Of a stretch of DNA of 8,186 nt, positions 1 to 6,311 are shown one piece after another; the first letter of the stretch is position 1; every line of letters starts with the position of its first letter. Both the position numbers and the translations under genes were made by a program. Source of the stretch: Acidaminococcaceae bacterium (GTDB lineage: Bacteria; Bacillota; Negativicutes; Acidaminococcales; Acidaminococcaceae); contig JAQUUF010000043.1 in the NCBI GenBank assembly GCA_028693975.1, positions 1 through 8,186 on the forward strand, in the 5' to 3' direction. Below the pieces are notes generated by a model, which saw only the letters and a list, made by a program, of their open reading frames with translations, was not told the DNA's origin and made no database searches.

Positions 1-673
1 CAATAATCCTCCTGGTGCAGCTTATAGTAAAGAGCAGTTGGAAGCATGGGTTGCTTATGCCCAAGCTAATGATGCTGTAATTTTGTATGATGCGGCTTAC
101 GAAGCTTTTATCACGGATGATACTCCTAAGAGTATTTATGTGGTGGAGGGTGCCAAAGAATGTGCTATTGAACTTTGCTCGCTGTCTAAGACAGCTGGCT
201 TTACTGGGACGCGTTGCGGGTATACTGTTGTGCCGCATGCTTTGAAACGCAAGGCTGGCAATGGTACTGTTATGGAAGTGAACAAAATGTGGTTGCGTCG
301 CCAGACTACCAAGTTTAATGGTGTACCCTATATTATTCAACGTGGTGCAGAAGCCGTGTTTACTGAGCAAGGTCAAAAAGAATGTGGCGCAATGTTGGAG
401 TTTTATCGTGAGAATGCTCGCATCATGATGGAGACTTTTGATAAGAAAGGCTTTAAGTATTTTGGTGGTGTGTATTCTCCCTATATTTGGTTGCAGTGCC
501 CTCAAGGTATGGGTAGTTGGGAGTTTTTTGATTACCTGTTGGAAAAGTTGGCTATTGTTGGTACTCCTGGTTCTGGCTTTGGCAAAATGGGCGAAGGGTA
601 CTTACGCTTAACGGCTTTTGGCAGTCGTGAGGGAACTATTGAAGCTATGGCGAGAATAGAAGCAGCTCTTTAA
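1..673 (+). CDS. dapL: LL-diaminopimelate aminotransferase, C-terminal part (5' end outside window)
   Basis: PLP-dependent class I/II aminotransferase that makes LL-2,6-diaminopimelate from tetrahydrodipicolinate and glutamate in one step, in the cytoplasm, for lysine and peptidoglycan synthesis. The frame is open from the left edge (first full codon at position 2), so 223 residues are visible of about 400-410 usual for the family; the N-terminal half is missing. Visible landmarks are NNPPGA at the very start (usually NNPTGA), the cofactor-contacting Asp in YDAAYEAF, and the PLP-lysine in SLSKTAGFTGTR (Lys codon 188-190). Further on come FNGVPYIIQRGAEAVF, SPYIWLQCPQGM followed by SWEFFD, and the C-terminal substrate-carboxylate arginine in YLRLTAFGSRE. 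The SKTAGFTG and SWEFFD blocks are typical of DapL rather than aspartate or histidinol-phosphate aminotransferases. Two signature positions differ from the usual sequence (see findings). The stop is TAA at 671-673. No clear terminator follows, so some readthrough into the next gene is possible. Confidence 0.93.
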   Translation, partial: NNPPGAAYSKEQLEAWVAYAQANDAVILYDAAYEAFITDDTPKSIYVVEGAKECAIELCSLSKTAGFTGTRCGYTVVPHALKRKAGNGTVMEVNKMWLRRQTTKFNGVPYIIQRGAEAVFTEQGQKECGAMLEFYRENARIMMETFDKKGFKYFGGVYSPYIWLQCPQGMGSWEFFDYLLEKLAIVGTPGSGFGKMGEGYLRLTAFGSREGTIEAMARIEAAL

Positions 674-696
674 AAGAGGAGAAGTTTAGTTTTTTG

Positions 697-705
697 TGCT
701 ATAAT
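697..705 (+). promoter_or_regulatory. Extended -10 promoter for the small exported protein
   Basis: The sequence TGCTATAAT is a perfect extended -10 element (TG-n-TATAAT; hexamer 700-705). No good -35 hexamer is seen 16-18 bp upstream, which is acceptable for extended -10 promoters. The transcript would start near 711-713, giving a leader of roughly 30 nt before the ATG at 741. It sits only 24 nt after the dapL stop and suggests the next gene is transcribed independently. Confidence 0.6.
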
Positions 706-724
706 GTAGAGCAGAGAATATACT

Positions 725-731
725 AAAGGGG
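725..731 (+). promoter_or_regulatory. Shine-Dalgarno site that decides the start of the 741 gene
   Basis: AAAGGGG lies 9 nt before the ATG at 741 but touches the in-frame ATG at 732. The spacing favours 741, which also gives a clean signal peptide beginning MKKRILL. Confidence 0.65.
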
Positions 732-740
732 ATGTTAAAC

Positions 741-1184
741 ATGAAAAAAAGAATTTTGTTAGTGTTTGCAGTTATGATGTTGTGCTTTAGTGCAGTTTGT
801 TCTGCTGCCAGCAATGGCGCTTTATTGAGTTCTGAGGAAAAGGTTGCTGACAAAGTTTTTAGTGTTATCAGTGGCGAGAGTGCTTATGTAGATTTAGTGG
901 GTGATTTCAGTACTGGCTTAGTTAAGAATTTACCGGAAAATAAATTTACGGAATTAAAAAAAGCTGTTAAGGATAAGTTAGGCACTTTAAAAGAGCCGCA
1001 ATTAGCTGTTTTGCAAAAGTTTGGTAATGCTGACAGAGTAATCTATGTAGCTAAAGGGACTAAAGTGCAAGCAGTAGAAATTGCTATGACTTTTGAAGTA
1101 ACTGGCAGGAAACCGTTGTTGAATGAAATTAGCTTGCGTCCTTTAGAAGTTAAGAAACAAGCTCCTGCAACAGATAAAAAATAA
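741..1184 (+). CDS. Small exported protein of unknown function, possibly DUF3887-like
   Basis: I do not recognise this gene with certainty. It encodes 147 residues from the ATG at 741; an in-frame ATG at 732 is less likely because it abuts the ribosome binding site. Residues 1-23 form a signal peptide: positive MKKR, a hydrophobic stretch of about 15 residues, then VCSAAS with probable signal peptidase I cleavage after Ala22 or Ala23. The Cys20 context does not fit a lipobox. The mature part is lysine-rich, about 125 residues, without transmembrane segments. It has a pattern of a short helix, then LPENKFTELKKAVKDKLG (65-81), then alternating strand-like segments (RVIYVAKG, AVEIAMTFEV). That order resembles small secreted DUF3887-type domains, where a 'lp..kl..l...l...lG' helix precedes a sheet, but this is my impression only. 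The tail (138-147) is polar and probably disordered. It has its own promoter and terminator, so it looks monocistronic. Confidence 0.8.
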   Translation: MKKRILLVFAVMMLCFSAVCSAASNGALLSSEEKVADKVFSVISGESAYVDLVGDFSTGLVKNLPENKFTELKKAVKDKLGTLKEPQLAVLQKFGNADRVIYVAKGTKVQAVEIAMTFEVTGRKPLLNEISLRPLEVKKQAPATDKK

Positions 1185-1194
1185 TTAGTAAACC

Positions 1195-1235
1195 AATAAA
1201 ACTGCTACTAGCTTTGTAGTAGCAGTTTTATTTTT
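1195..1235 (+). terminator. Rho-independent terminator after the small exported protein
   Basis: AAAACTGCTACTA (1198-1210) pairs perfectly with TAGTAGCAGTTTT (1217-1229) around a 6-nt loop, and A-T pairs can extend the stem by about three more. A T-rich run follows to 1235. It starts 10 nt after the stop codon at 1182-1184. Confidence 0.92.
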
Positions 1236-1265
1236 CTCAAAATTAAAAGAAATTAAAAAGATATT

Positions 1266-1271
1266 AAGGAG
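1266..1271 (+). promoter_or_regulatory. Shine-Dalgarno site that decides the SulP start
   Basis: AAGGAG lies 8 nt before the GTG at 1280 and only 2 nt before the in-frame TTG at 1274. The GTG is therefore the likely start. No convincing -35/-10 pair is seen between the terminator and this site. Confidence 0.75.
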
Positions 1272-1279
1272 ATTTGCGT

Positions 1280-2944
1280 GTGGAAAGATTAAAACCGAAG
1301 TTGTTATCAACCTTAAAACATTATTCTCGGCAGCAATGCGAGAAAGATGTAGTGGCCGGTATTGTGGTGGCCATTATTGCTTTGCCTTTGTCCATTGCTT
1401 TGGCACTGGCTTCAGGTGTGACCCCGGCCATGGGTATCTATACAGCCATTGTGGCTGGTTTGTTAGTTTCGCTACTGGGTGGTAGCAGTGTGCAGATAGC
1501 GGGCCCCACGGCCGCATTTGCGACTATTGTGGCCGGTATTGTGGCGACGCAGGGAATAGAGGGTTTGGTCATAGCAACGGTTATGGCTGGTATTATGTTA
1601 GTCGGTATGGGACTATTGGGGTGCGGTAACTTATTAAAATATATTCCCTATACAATCACGGCAGGCTTCACCTCCGGTATCGCTGTTACGTTGATTATTG
1701 GACAACTCAAAGATTTTGCTGGTCTTACCTATTTACTGGGCGAGAAGCCTATTTCTACCTTAGAAAAAGTGCAGGCTCTCATTAATAATTTTTCTACAGT
1801 TAATGGAACGGCAGTTGCTGTCGGAGTGCTGAGCCTAGCGATTATTTTGGCTTGGCCACGCGTGAACAAAAGAATTCCCGGTTCTTTTATGGCTGTTGTT
1901 ATTACAGCACTTTTGGTCAAGTTGTTTAACCTGGAAGTTAATACAATTGGTGGTTTGTTCCAAATTACTAATCAACTGCCTAGCTTTTCTTTTCCTTGGG
2001 ATAAGCTAAGTCTGGGTACGGTTCGTGCTTTGTTCTCGGATGCCATGACCATTGCTATTTTGGCTGGTATAGAGTCGCTACTCTCGGCGGTGGTAGCAGA
2101 CAGTATGATTAACACTCGGCAAAGGTCGAATATGGAGCTGATTGCGCAGGGTGTTGCCAACATCGGTTCAGCTTGTCTGGGTGGCATTCCGGCGACTGGT
2201 GCTATTGCCAGAACTGCGGCCAATATCAAAAATGGCGGTCGTACGCCTATAGCTGGTATTGTGCATTCGCTGACCTTGCTTTTAATTTTAGTTTTGTTCA
2301 TTCCTTATGCAGCTTTGATTCCCATGCCCACGATTGCGGCTATCTTGTTCCAGGTAGCTTATAATATGTGCGGGTGGAGAGAATTTGTGCATATCTGCCA
2401 GACTTCAGCCAAATCTGATATTATTGTTTTAGTTTTGACGTTTGCTTTGACGGTAATTTTTGATTTGGTTATTGCGATTGAGTGCGGTATTATTTTGTCC
2501 GCGCTGCTCTTTATGAAACGGATGAGTGAAGTCACAACCGTACAAGGCTGGAAATATGTAGACGACGATAACGACCCTGATAGTATTACTTTGCGTAAGG
2601 TACCCAAAGATACCTTGGTCTATGAAATTAGCGGGCCGATGTTTTTTGCAGCGGCAGAGAAAATCTTGCAAATTAATCTTGACGAGCGTTATGACTATAT
2701 GATTTTGCGTATGCGTAGTGTTAATGCTATTGATGCTACTGCTATGCATAATTTTGAGACTCTGTATGCTAACTGTCAACAGAACCACATTCAATTGATT
2801 TTCTCACATGTGAACAAACAACCATGGGAATTGATGGAAAAAGCCGGGTTTATTGATTTGGTAGGCCGCAAGTACTTTGCTCCACATATCGATGAAGCTT
2901 TGGATTTGGCCGAAGAATTTGGCGAGGGTTTAAACAAGAAATAG
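1280..2944 (+). CDS. SulP-family inorganic anion transporter with C-terminal STAS domain
   Basis: Integral membrane transporter of the SulP/SLC26 family, which moves sulfate, bicarbonate, dicarboxylates or other anions. The substrate cannot be read from the sequence. It has 554 residues from the GTG start, a normal length. Residues about 24-415 are hydrophobic and form the transporter core. Family landmarks in order are ALPLSIALALASGVTPAMG with IYTAIVAG (36-59), GGSSVQIAGPTAAF (67-80), the conserved Glu in GIESLLSAVVADSM (Glu265), then NMELIAQGVANIG and GGIPATGAIARTAANI (301-316). A short charged linker (about 425-440) leads to a STAS domain (about 446-543) with YEISGPMFF, the IDAT loop (Asp485-Thr487) and ELMEKAGF. 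The Gly usual after the STAS Thr (DATG) is Ala here. The gene lies between two terminators and appears to be transcribed alone. The core glutamate and GPTAAF region look intact, so it should be functional. I am sure of the family, not of the cargo. Confidence 0.93.
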   Translation: MERLKPKLLSTLKHYSRQQCEKDVVAGIVVAIIALPLSIALALASGVTPAMGIYTAIVAGLLVSLLGGSSVQIAGPTAAFATIVAGIVATQGIEGLVIATVMAGIMLVGMGLLGCGNLLKYIPYTITAGFTSGIAVTLIIGQLKDFAGLTYLLGEKPISTLEKVQALINNFSTVNGTAVAVGVLSLAIILAWPRVNKRIPGSFMAVVITALLVKLFNLEVNTIGGLFQITNQLPSFSFPWDKLSLGTVRALFSDAMTIAILAGIESLLSAVVADSMINTRQRSNMELIAQGVANIGSACLGGIPATGAIARTAANIKNGGRTPIAGIVHSLTLLLILVLFIPYAALIPMPTIAAILFQVAYNMCGWREFVHICQTSAKSDIIVLVLTFALTVIFDLVIAIECGIILSALLFMKRMSEVTTVQGWKYVDDDNDPDSITLRKVPKDTLVYEISGPMFFAAAEKILQINLDERYDYMILRMRSVNAIDATAMHNFETLYANCQQNHIQLIFSHVNKQPWELMEKAGFIDLVGRKYFAPHIDEALDLAEEFGEGLNKK

Positions 2945-2952
2945 TAACATAG

Positions 2953-3018
2953 AAAAACAGCAGGCATTTGATATGTACCAAGAGTCATAGACACATATCA
3001 ATTAGCCTGCTGTTTTTT
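2953..3018. terminator. Long two-part bidirectional terminator between convergent genes
   Basis: The outer stem AAAAACAGCAGGC (2953-2965) pairs with GCCTGCTGTTTTT (3005-3017). After a small internal loop, an inner stem TTGATATGT (2968-2976) pairs with ACATATCAA (2993-3001) around a 16-nt loop. The plus strand ends in six T (3013-3018), and the minus strand ends in five T (complement of 2953-2957). The hairpin starts 8 nt after the SulP stop and lies 4 nt beyond the GT51 stop, so it can end both convergent transcripts. Confidence 0.88.
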
Positions 3019-3022
3019 GGTT

Positions 3023-3802
3023 CTATTTAGCTAGTTTAAGCGGTGTTTGTTGAGCCGTAGTTACTTCGTCTTGGCGAAGATAGCCATATTTACCCATAAG
3101 GGAGAGGACTAGATTGCGGCGTTTGGTGCAACCATCCAGATTTTCATAGGGGTTAAGAGCGCTGGGTGCGTTGGGGAGAGCTGCCAAGGTGGCGCTCTCT
3201 GCTAGGGACAACTGAAAGGGCTCCATCCCGAAATAGGTTGCGGCTGCGGCTTTGACACCGGTTGCGCCGGCACCAAAATAGGTCGTGTTGAGATACATCT
3301 CGAGGATATCATCTTTGTTGTATTGGCCTTCAATGTACAGTGCCAGTGCCGCTTCTGATATTTTACGTCCCATGGTTTGCTCGGAATTTAAGATGTTGTT
3401 TTTAATAAGTTGCTGGGTAATGGTGCTAGCTCCCTGTACTACTTCGTCAGCTTGGATGTTCACTAGCGTAGCTCGTACAATACCGTCGATATCAATCCCA
3501 CTATGTTCGTAGAAGCGTCTGTCCTCTACAGCAACGATAGCTTGTACTAGGGTTTTAGGCATATTCTTGAGGGGAATCCAGTTTTGCTGACCGATTTTTT
3601 GTTGTGCGGATTCCTTCAGATGCTGTACCTGCCAAGTAATGTACAAAGGCTTGGGCCAGTTCTCTTTGCTCTGGGGCAGAATGGTCCAAGCAGAACTGCT
3701 GCTTGGGTGGGGCGAAGTATTATTACCCTTAGCAGGCACGAAGGAAGCGGAAATATAATAAATACAAGCAATACAAATGCATAAAAGCAAAATTTTTTTC
3801 AT
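3023..3802 (-). CDS. Monofunctional peptidoglycan glycosyltransferase (GT51), membrane-anchored
   Basis: Polymerises lipid II into glycan strands on the outer face of the cytoplasmic membrane. The 259 residues contain one N-terminal membrane anchor (about 3-23, after MKK) and a single GT51 domain (about 70-220). There is no penicillin-binding transpeptidase domain, so it is of the MtgA/SgtB type rather than a class A PBP. The five family motifs are all present: EDRRFYEH with catalytic Glu93, GASTITQQLIKN (124-135), RKISE (146-150), KDDILEMYLN with TYFGAGATG (163-182), and LSLAESATLAALPNAPSALNP (198-218). The C-terminal 40 residues are short and basic/polar, as in monofunctional family members. 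The start ATG (3800-3802 on the reverse strand) has AAAGGAG 6 nt upstream (3809-3815). It is transcribed divergently from argC and convergently with the SulP gene, so it is probably monocistronic. Several Cys lie in the anchor, but none sits in a good lipobox. Confidence 0.93.
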   Translation of the reverse strand: MKKILLLCICIACIYYISASFVPAKGNNTSPHPSSSSAWTILPQSKENWPKPLYITWQVQHLKESAQQKIGQQNWIPLKNMPKTLVQAIVAVEDRRFYEHSGIDIDGIVRATLVNIQADEVVQGASTITQQLIKNNILNSEQTMGRKISEAALALYIEGQYNKDDILEMYLNTTYFGAGATGVKAAAATYFGMEPFQLSLAESATLAALPNAPSALNPYENLDGCTKRRNLVLSLMGKYGYLRQDEVTTAQQTPLKLAK

Positions 3803-3890
3803 AACCTACTCCTTTACCCATCTATTGTACCCGAAAAGCAAGGAATATTCCACTAAAAAACCTTTGCTAAATAGGGCCTTTAGTAGTAAA

Positions 3891-3921
3891 ATTATACACA
3901 TAAAATGGGAATTTATTTCAA
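3891..3921 (-). promoter_or_regulatory. Candidate promoter for the GT51 gene
   Basis: On the minus strand TTGAAA (complement of 3916-3921) and TATAAT (complement of 3891-3896) are separated by 19 bp, slightly longer than ideal. The leader to the ATG would be about 80 nt. A second possible minus-strand pair, TTGCAT (3995-4000) and TATAAT (3971-3976) with an 18-bp spacer, lies inside the arg operator. The region is so AT-rich that chance matches are likely. Confidence 0.35.
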
Positions 3922-3962
3922 TAAATATATAACTGTATATAATATGCATAAATTATCTAACT

Positions 3963-3980
3963 AATGAAATATTATACAAT
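3963..3980. promoter_or_regulatory. Putative ARG box 1 (ArgR/AhrC operator)
   Basis: The 14-bp core TGAAATATTATACA (3965-3978) matches the ArgR half-site pattern TGAAT-WWWW-ATTCA at 12 of 14 positions, with A/T-rich flanks. It lies just upstream of the argC -35 element. A weaker match (core TGCATAAATTATCT at 3945-3958, 10 of 14) sits further upstream. Confidence 0.6.
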
Positions 3981-3983
3981 GCT

Positions 3984-4001
3984 ATTGCAAATTTATGCAA
4001 A
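3984..4001. promoter_or_regulatory. Putative ARG box 2, overlapping the argC -35
   Basis: The core TGCAAATTTATGCA (3986-3999) matches the ArgR pattern at 11 of 14 positions and is nearly palindromic. It is 3 bp from ARG box 1, centre to centre 21 bp, which is the known spacing for one ArgR hexamer binding two boxes on one DNA face. It covers the -35 hexamer, so binding should block RNA polymerase. Confidence 0.6.
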
Positions 4002-4012
4002 AGTAGTATAAT
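3985..4012 (+). promoter_or_regulatory. Promoter of the argCJBD operon
   Basis: TTGCAA (3985-3990) and TATAAT (4007-4012) are separated by 16 bp. Transcription would start near 4018-4020, leaving a leader of only about 23 nt. That leaves no room for an attenuator or T-box and points to repressor control at the promoter itself. Confidence 0.72.
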
Positions 4013-4041
4013 TAAGAAATATTAAATAAAGGAGACTGACG

Positions 4042-5076
4042 ATGAAGGCTAGTATTATTGGTGCTACTGGTTACGCCGGGGTAGAATTGGTGCGACTTTT
4101 AGCATGTCATCCTCAAGTAGAAATTGCGACTATTACCTCCGAAAGTAGTACTGGAGAAAATTTGGCAGCCATGTATCCGCATTTATCTCAACGTATTGAG
4201 CAGAATCTAGAGAGTATGGAGCAGATACAAGACATTGCTGCGCACAGTGACGTTATTTTTATTGCTTTGCCGCATGGACATGCTATGAAGATAGCCAAAG
4301 TATTGCATGACTCTCCGGTTAAGATAGTTGATTTGGGTGGTGATTACCGCTTCCATGATACTAAGGTATTTGAGCAGTGGTACAAAGTTAAGCATGAGGA
4401 CCCAGATGCCAAGGCAGTCTACGGCCTGACGGAGCTTTATCGCGAGCAGGTGGCTAAGGCCAAGCTGGTGGCAAATCCCGGCTGTTATACTACTTGTAGT
4501 ATTTTGGCTTTGGTACCTTTGTTTCAAGCAAAATTAATTGAGACTACCAACGTTATTGTTGATGCCAAGAGCGGTACTACCGGTGCAGGGCGGAGCTTGA
4601 AAGCAGGCAGTATGTATTGTCAGGTTAACGAGAATTTCCATGCCTATGGTGTGGCGACACATAGACATACACCAGAGATTGAACAAATCTATTCTGAGTT
4701 TGCGCAAGAAGAGGTTATCATCCAGTTTACCCCACATTTATTGCCGGCAGATAGAGGAATTTTGGCTACTTGTTATGCTAATCTTAAGCCAGGTGTAACA
4801 GCACAAGAAATTAATGTAGCGTATCATGCGATGTATGATGGTGAATATTTCATACGTTTGCGCGGTCAGGGCGTTTGCCCTGAAATCAAGCATGTAAGAG
4901 CTTCTAACTACGTTGATATTGGTTGGCAGCTAGATTATAGAACTAATAGAATTATTGCCATGTCTGCCCTAGATAATTTGGTCAAAGGTGCAGCAGGGCA
5001 AGCGGTGCAAAATATGAACGTGATGTTTGGGTTGGAGGAACAAGCCGGACTTAAACAATTACCTATATATCCTTGA
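4042..5076 (+). CDS. argC: N-acetyl-gamma-glutamyl-phosphate reductase
   Basis: NADPH-dependent reduction of N-acetylglutamyl 5-phosphate to the semialdehyde, third step of the acetylated arginine route, in the cytoplasm. It has 344 residues, the usual length. The N-terminus has the dinucleotide-binding loop GATGYAGVELVRLL (8-21). Then follow LPHGHAMK, VDLGGDYR, VYGLTEL, and the active-site cysteine in NPGCYTT (Cys148), followed by KSGTTGAGRSL, the conserved histidine block THRHTPEI (206-213) and FTPHLLPADRGI. The ATG start has AAAGGAG (4028-4034) 7 nt upstream. It is the first gene of the operon. Its stop TGA (5074-5076) is directly followed by the G-rich ribosome binding site of argJ. All key residues are present. 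Confidence 0.97.
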   Translation: MKASIIGATGYAGVELVRLLACHPQVEIATITSESSTGENLAAMYPHLSQRIEQNLESMEQIQDIAAHSDVIFIALPHGHAMKIAKVLHDSPVKIVDLGGDYRFHDTKVFEQWYKVKHEDPDAKAVYGLTELYREQVAKAKLVANPGCYTTCSILALVPLFQAKLIETTNVIVDAKSGTTGAGRSLKAGSMYCQVNENFHAYGVATHRHTPEIEQIYSEFAQEEVIIQFTPHLLPADRGILATCYANLKPGVTAQEINVAYHAMYDGEYFIRLRGQGVCPEIKHVRASNYVDIGWQLDYRTNRIIAMSALDNLVKGAAGQAVQNMNVMFGLEEQAGLKQLPIYP

Positions 5077-5085
5077 GGGGAGGGG
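5077..5085 (+). promoter_or_regulatory. Shine-Dalgarno site that decides the argJ start
   Basis: GGGGAGGGG begins right after the argC stop and lies 8 nt before the GTG at 5094. A TTG at 5073 is in frame but upstream of this site and overlaps the argC stop, so it is rejected as start. The short gap allows translational coupling with argC. Confidence 0.75.
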
Positions 5086-5093
5086 ACTTATTC

Positions 5094-6299
5094 GTGAAGA
5101 AAATAGAAGGGTGGCTGACAGCCCCCAAAGGTTTTGTGGCGTCTGGTGTCAAAGCCGGCATCAAAGCCAGTGGTAAACACGATTTAGCAATTATCATGAG
5201 TACTGTACCGGCAGCAACAGGGGCAGTATTTACTCAGAATAAGATGTGTGCGGCTCCAGTCTTGGTGAGCCGAGAAGTTAATAAGCAACCGGTGGCTCAA
5301 GCTATTGTCGCTAACGCCGGCTGCGCCAATGCGGCAACAGGCATTAGAGGCCTAGAAGATGCACATGCGATGCAAGCACTAACCGCAGAGGCATGTGGGC
5401 TAGATCCAGCTAGTATTTACGTCTGTTCTACCGGAGTTATTGGGCAATTCCTACCGATGGACAAAGTAGCAGCTGGGATTACGGCAGCTGCTAAAGAATT
5501 GGGTCTAGAGGGTGGCGAGAACGCTGCTCTAGCTATACAGACCACTGATACTTTTGTTAAACGCAGTGCCTATACAGCAGAAATTGGCGGCAAGACGATT
5601 ACCGTAGCCGGTATCGCCAAGGGTGCTGGCATGATTCATCCTAATATGGCAACCATGCTTACTTATATTACTACTGACGCTGCTATTGCTCCTGACACCT
5701 TGAAGAAGCTAGTGAAGGATGTGGCTGACCATTCTTTTAACATGGTGGTAGTAGATGGAGATACCAGTACCAATGATAGTATGATTGTTTTGGCCAATGG
5801 TTTGGCAGAAAATGAAATTATCTTGAATGAACAGCATCCAGATTATGCTGCTTTTGCAGCTATTCTTTTAGCAGTAGCACAGGACTTAGCCAAACAGATT
5901 GCACACGACGGCGAAGGAGCTACTAAGTTCTTAGAGGTGAACGTGATTGGGGCAGCTACTTGGGCTGATGCCAAACTGGCTGCGATGGCAATTGCCAAAT
6001 CTCCTCTAGTCAAGACAGCGTTTTTTGGAGAAGACCCCAACTGGGGGCGTATTGCTTGTGCAGCTGGCTACAGTGGAGCCGAAATGGATGCCAACAAAGT
6101 TAACTTAAGTATTGGCGGCGTTCTTTTGGTCAAAGCTGGTTTAAACGAAAACGTTCCCTTGGAGCAGTTAACGCCTATCATGAGTCAACACGATATTAGC
6201 ATGACGGTTGACTTGGCGGTGGGTAAGGAGAAGGCAACAGTCTGGACTTGTGATTTCTCTTATGAATATGTCAAAATAAACGGTGAATACCATACTTAG
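5094..6299 (+). CDS. argJ: Glutamate N-acetyltransferase (ornithine acetyltransferase)
   Basis: Transfers the acetyl group from N-acetylornithine to glutamate, which makes the acetyl cycle self-sustaining. Some members also use acetyl-CoA for the first pathway step, but that cannot be told from the sequence. It has 401 residues from the GTG at 5094, the normal length. It is an Ntn-fold enzyme that cuts itself into two chains: the conserved KGAGMIHPNMATML block (177-190) places the cleavage between Ala186 and the new N-terminal nucleophile Thr187. The oxyanion-hole motif STGVIG and the downstream VDGDTSTNDS and GEDPNWGRI blocks are intact. It is the second gene of the operon, 17 nt after argC. 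Its stop TAG overlaps the argB ribosome binding site. Having ArgJ means a separate acetylornithine deacetylase (ArgE) is not needed. Confidence 0.96.
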   Translation: MKKIEGWLTAPKGFVASGVKAGIKASGKHDLAIIMSTVPAATGAVFTQNKMCAAPVLVSREVNKQPVAQAIVANAGCANAATGIRGLEDAHAMQALTAEACGLDPASIYVCSTGVIGQFLPMDKVAAGITAAAKELGLEGGENAALAIQTTDTFVKRSAYTAEIGGKTITVAGIAKGAGMIHPNMATMLTYITTDAAIAPDTLKKLVKDVADHSFNMVVVDGDTSTNDSMIVLANGLAENEIILNEQHPDYAAFAAILLAVAQDLAKQIAHDGEGATKFLEVNVIGAATWADAKLAAMAIAKSPLVKTAFFGEDPNWGRIACAAGYSGAEMDANKVNLSIGGVLLVKAGLNENVPLEQLTPIMSQHDISMTVDLAVGKEKATVWTCDFSYEYVKINGEYHT

Positions 6300-6303
6300 G
6301 AGG
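6298..6303 (+). promoter_or_regulatory. argB Shine-Dalgarno overlapping the argJ stop
   Basis: A perfect AGGAGG shares its first two bases with the argJ TAG stop (6297-6299) and lies 8 nt before the argB ATG. This supports tight coupling and a high translation rate of argB. Confidence 0.8.
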
Positions 6304-6311
6304 AAAGAATA

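Noticed and set aside
662..679. Short palindrome CTCTTTAAAAGAG around the dapL stop as a terminator
   Set aside because: The stem is about 5 bp, AT-rich, has no room for a loop and is not followed by a proper T-run.
732..740. ATG at 732 as start of the small exported protein
   Set aside because: It abuts the AAAGGGG ribosome binding site with no spacing, while the ATG at 741 is 9 nt away and begins a standard signal peptide.
1729..2994. Several open frames on the minus strand, and one plus-strand frame at 2173-2364, across the SulP gene
   Set aside because: They lie wholly or almost wholly inside a strongly conserved coding gene, lack ribosome binding sites and have low-complexity translations with no recognisable domain.
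3285..3784. Plus-strand open frames antisense to the GT51 gene
   Set aside because: All GT51 motifs are on the minus strand; the plus-strand frames have no family features and no start signals.
3723..3802. GT51 protein or small exported protein as lipoproteins
   Set aside because: Cysteines occur in both N-terminal hydrophobic segments, but none has the required L-(A/S)-(G/A)-C type context.
3803..4041. Riboswitch, T-box or small gene in the divergent intergenic region
   Set aside because: The argC leader is only about 23 nt, I see no T-box or other conserved leader motif or strong hairpin, and no open frame with a ribosome binding site. The region is explained by promoters and ARG boxes.
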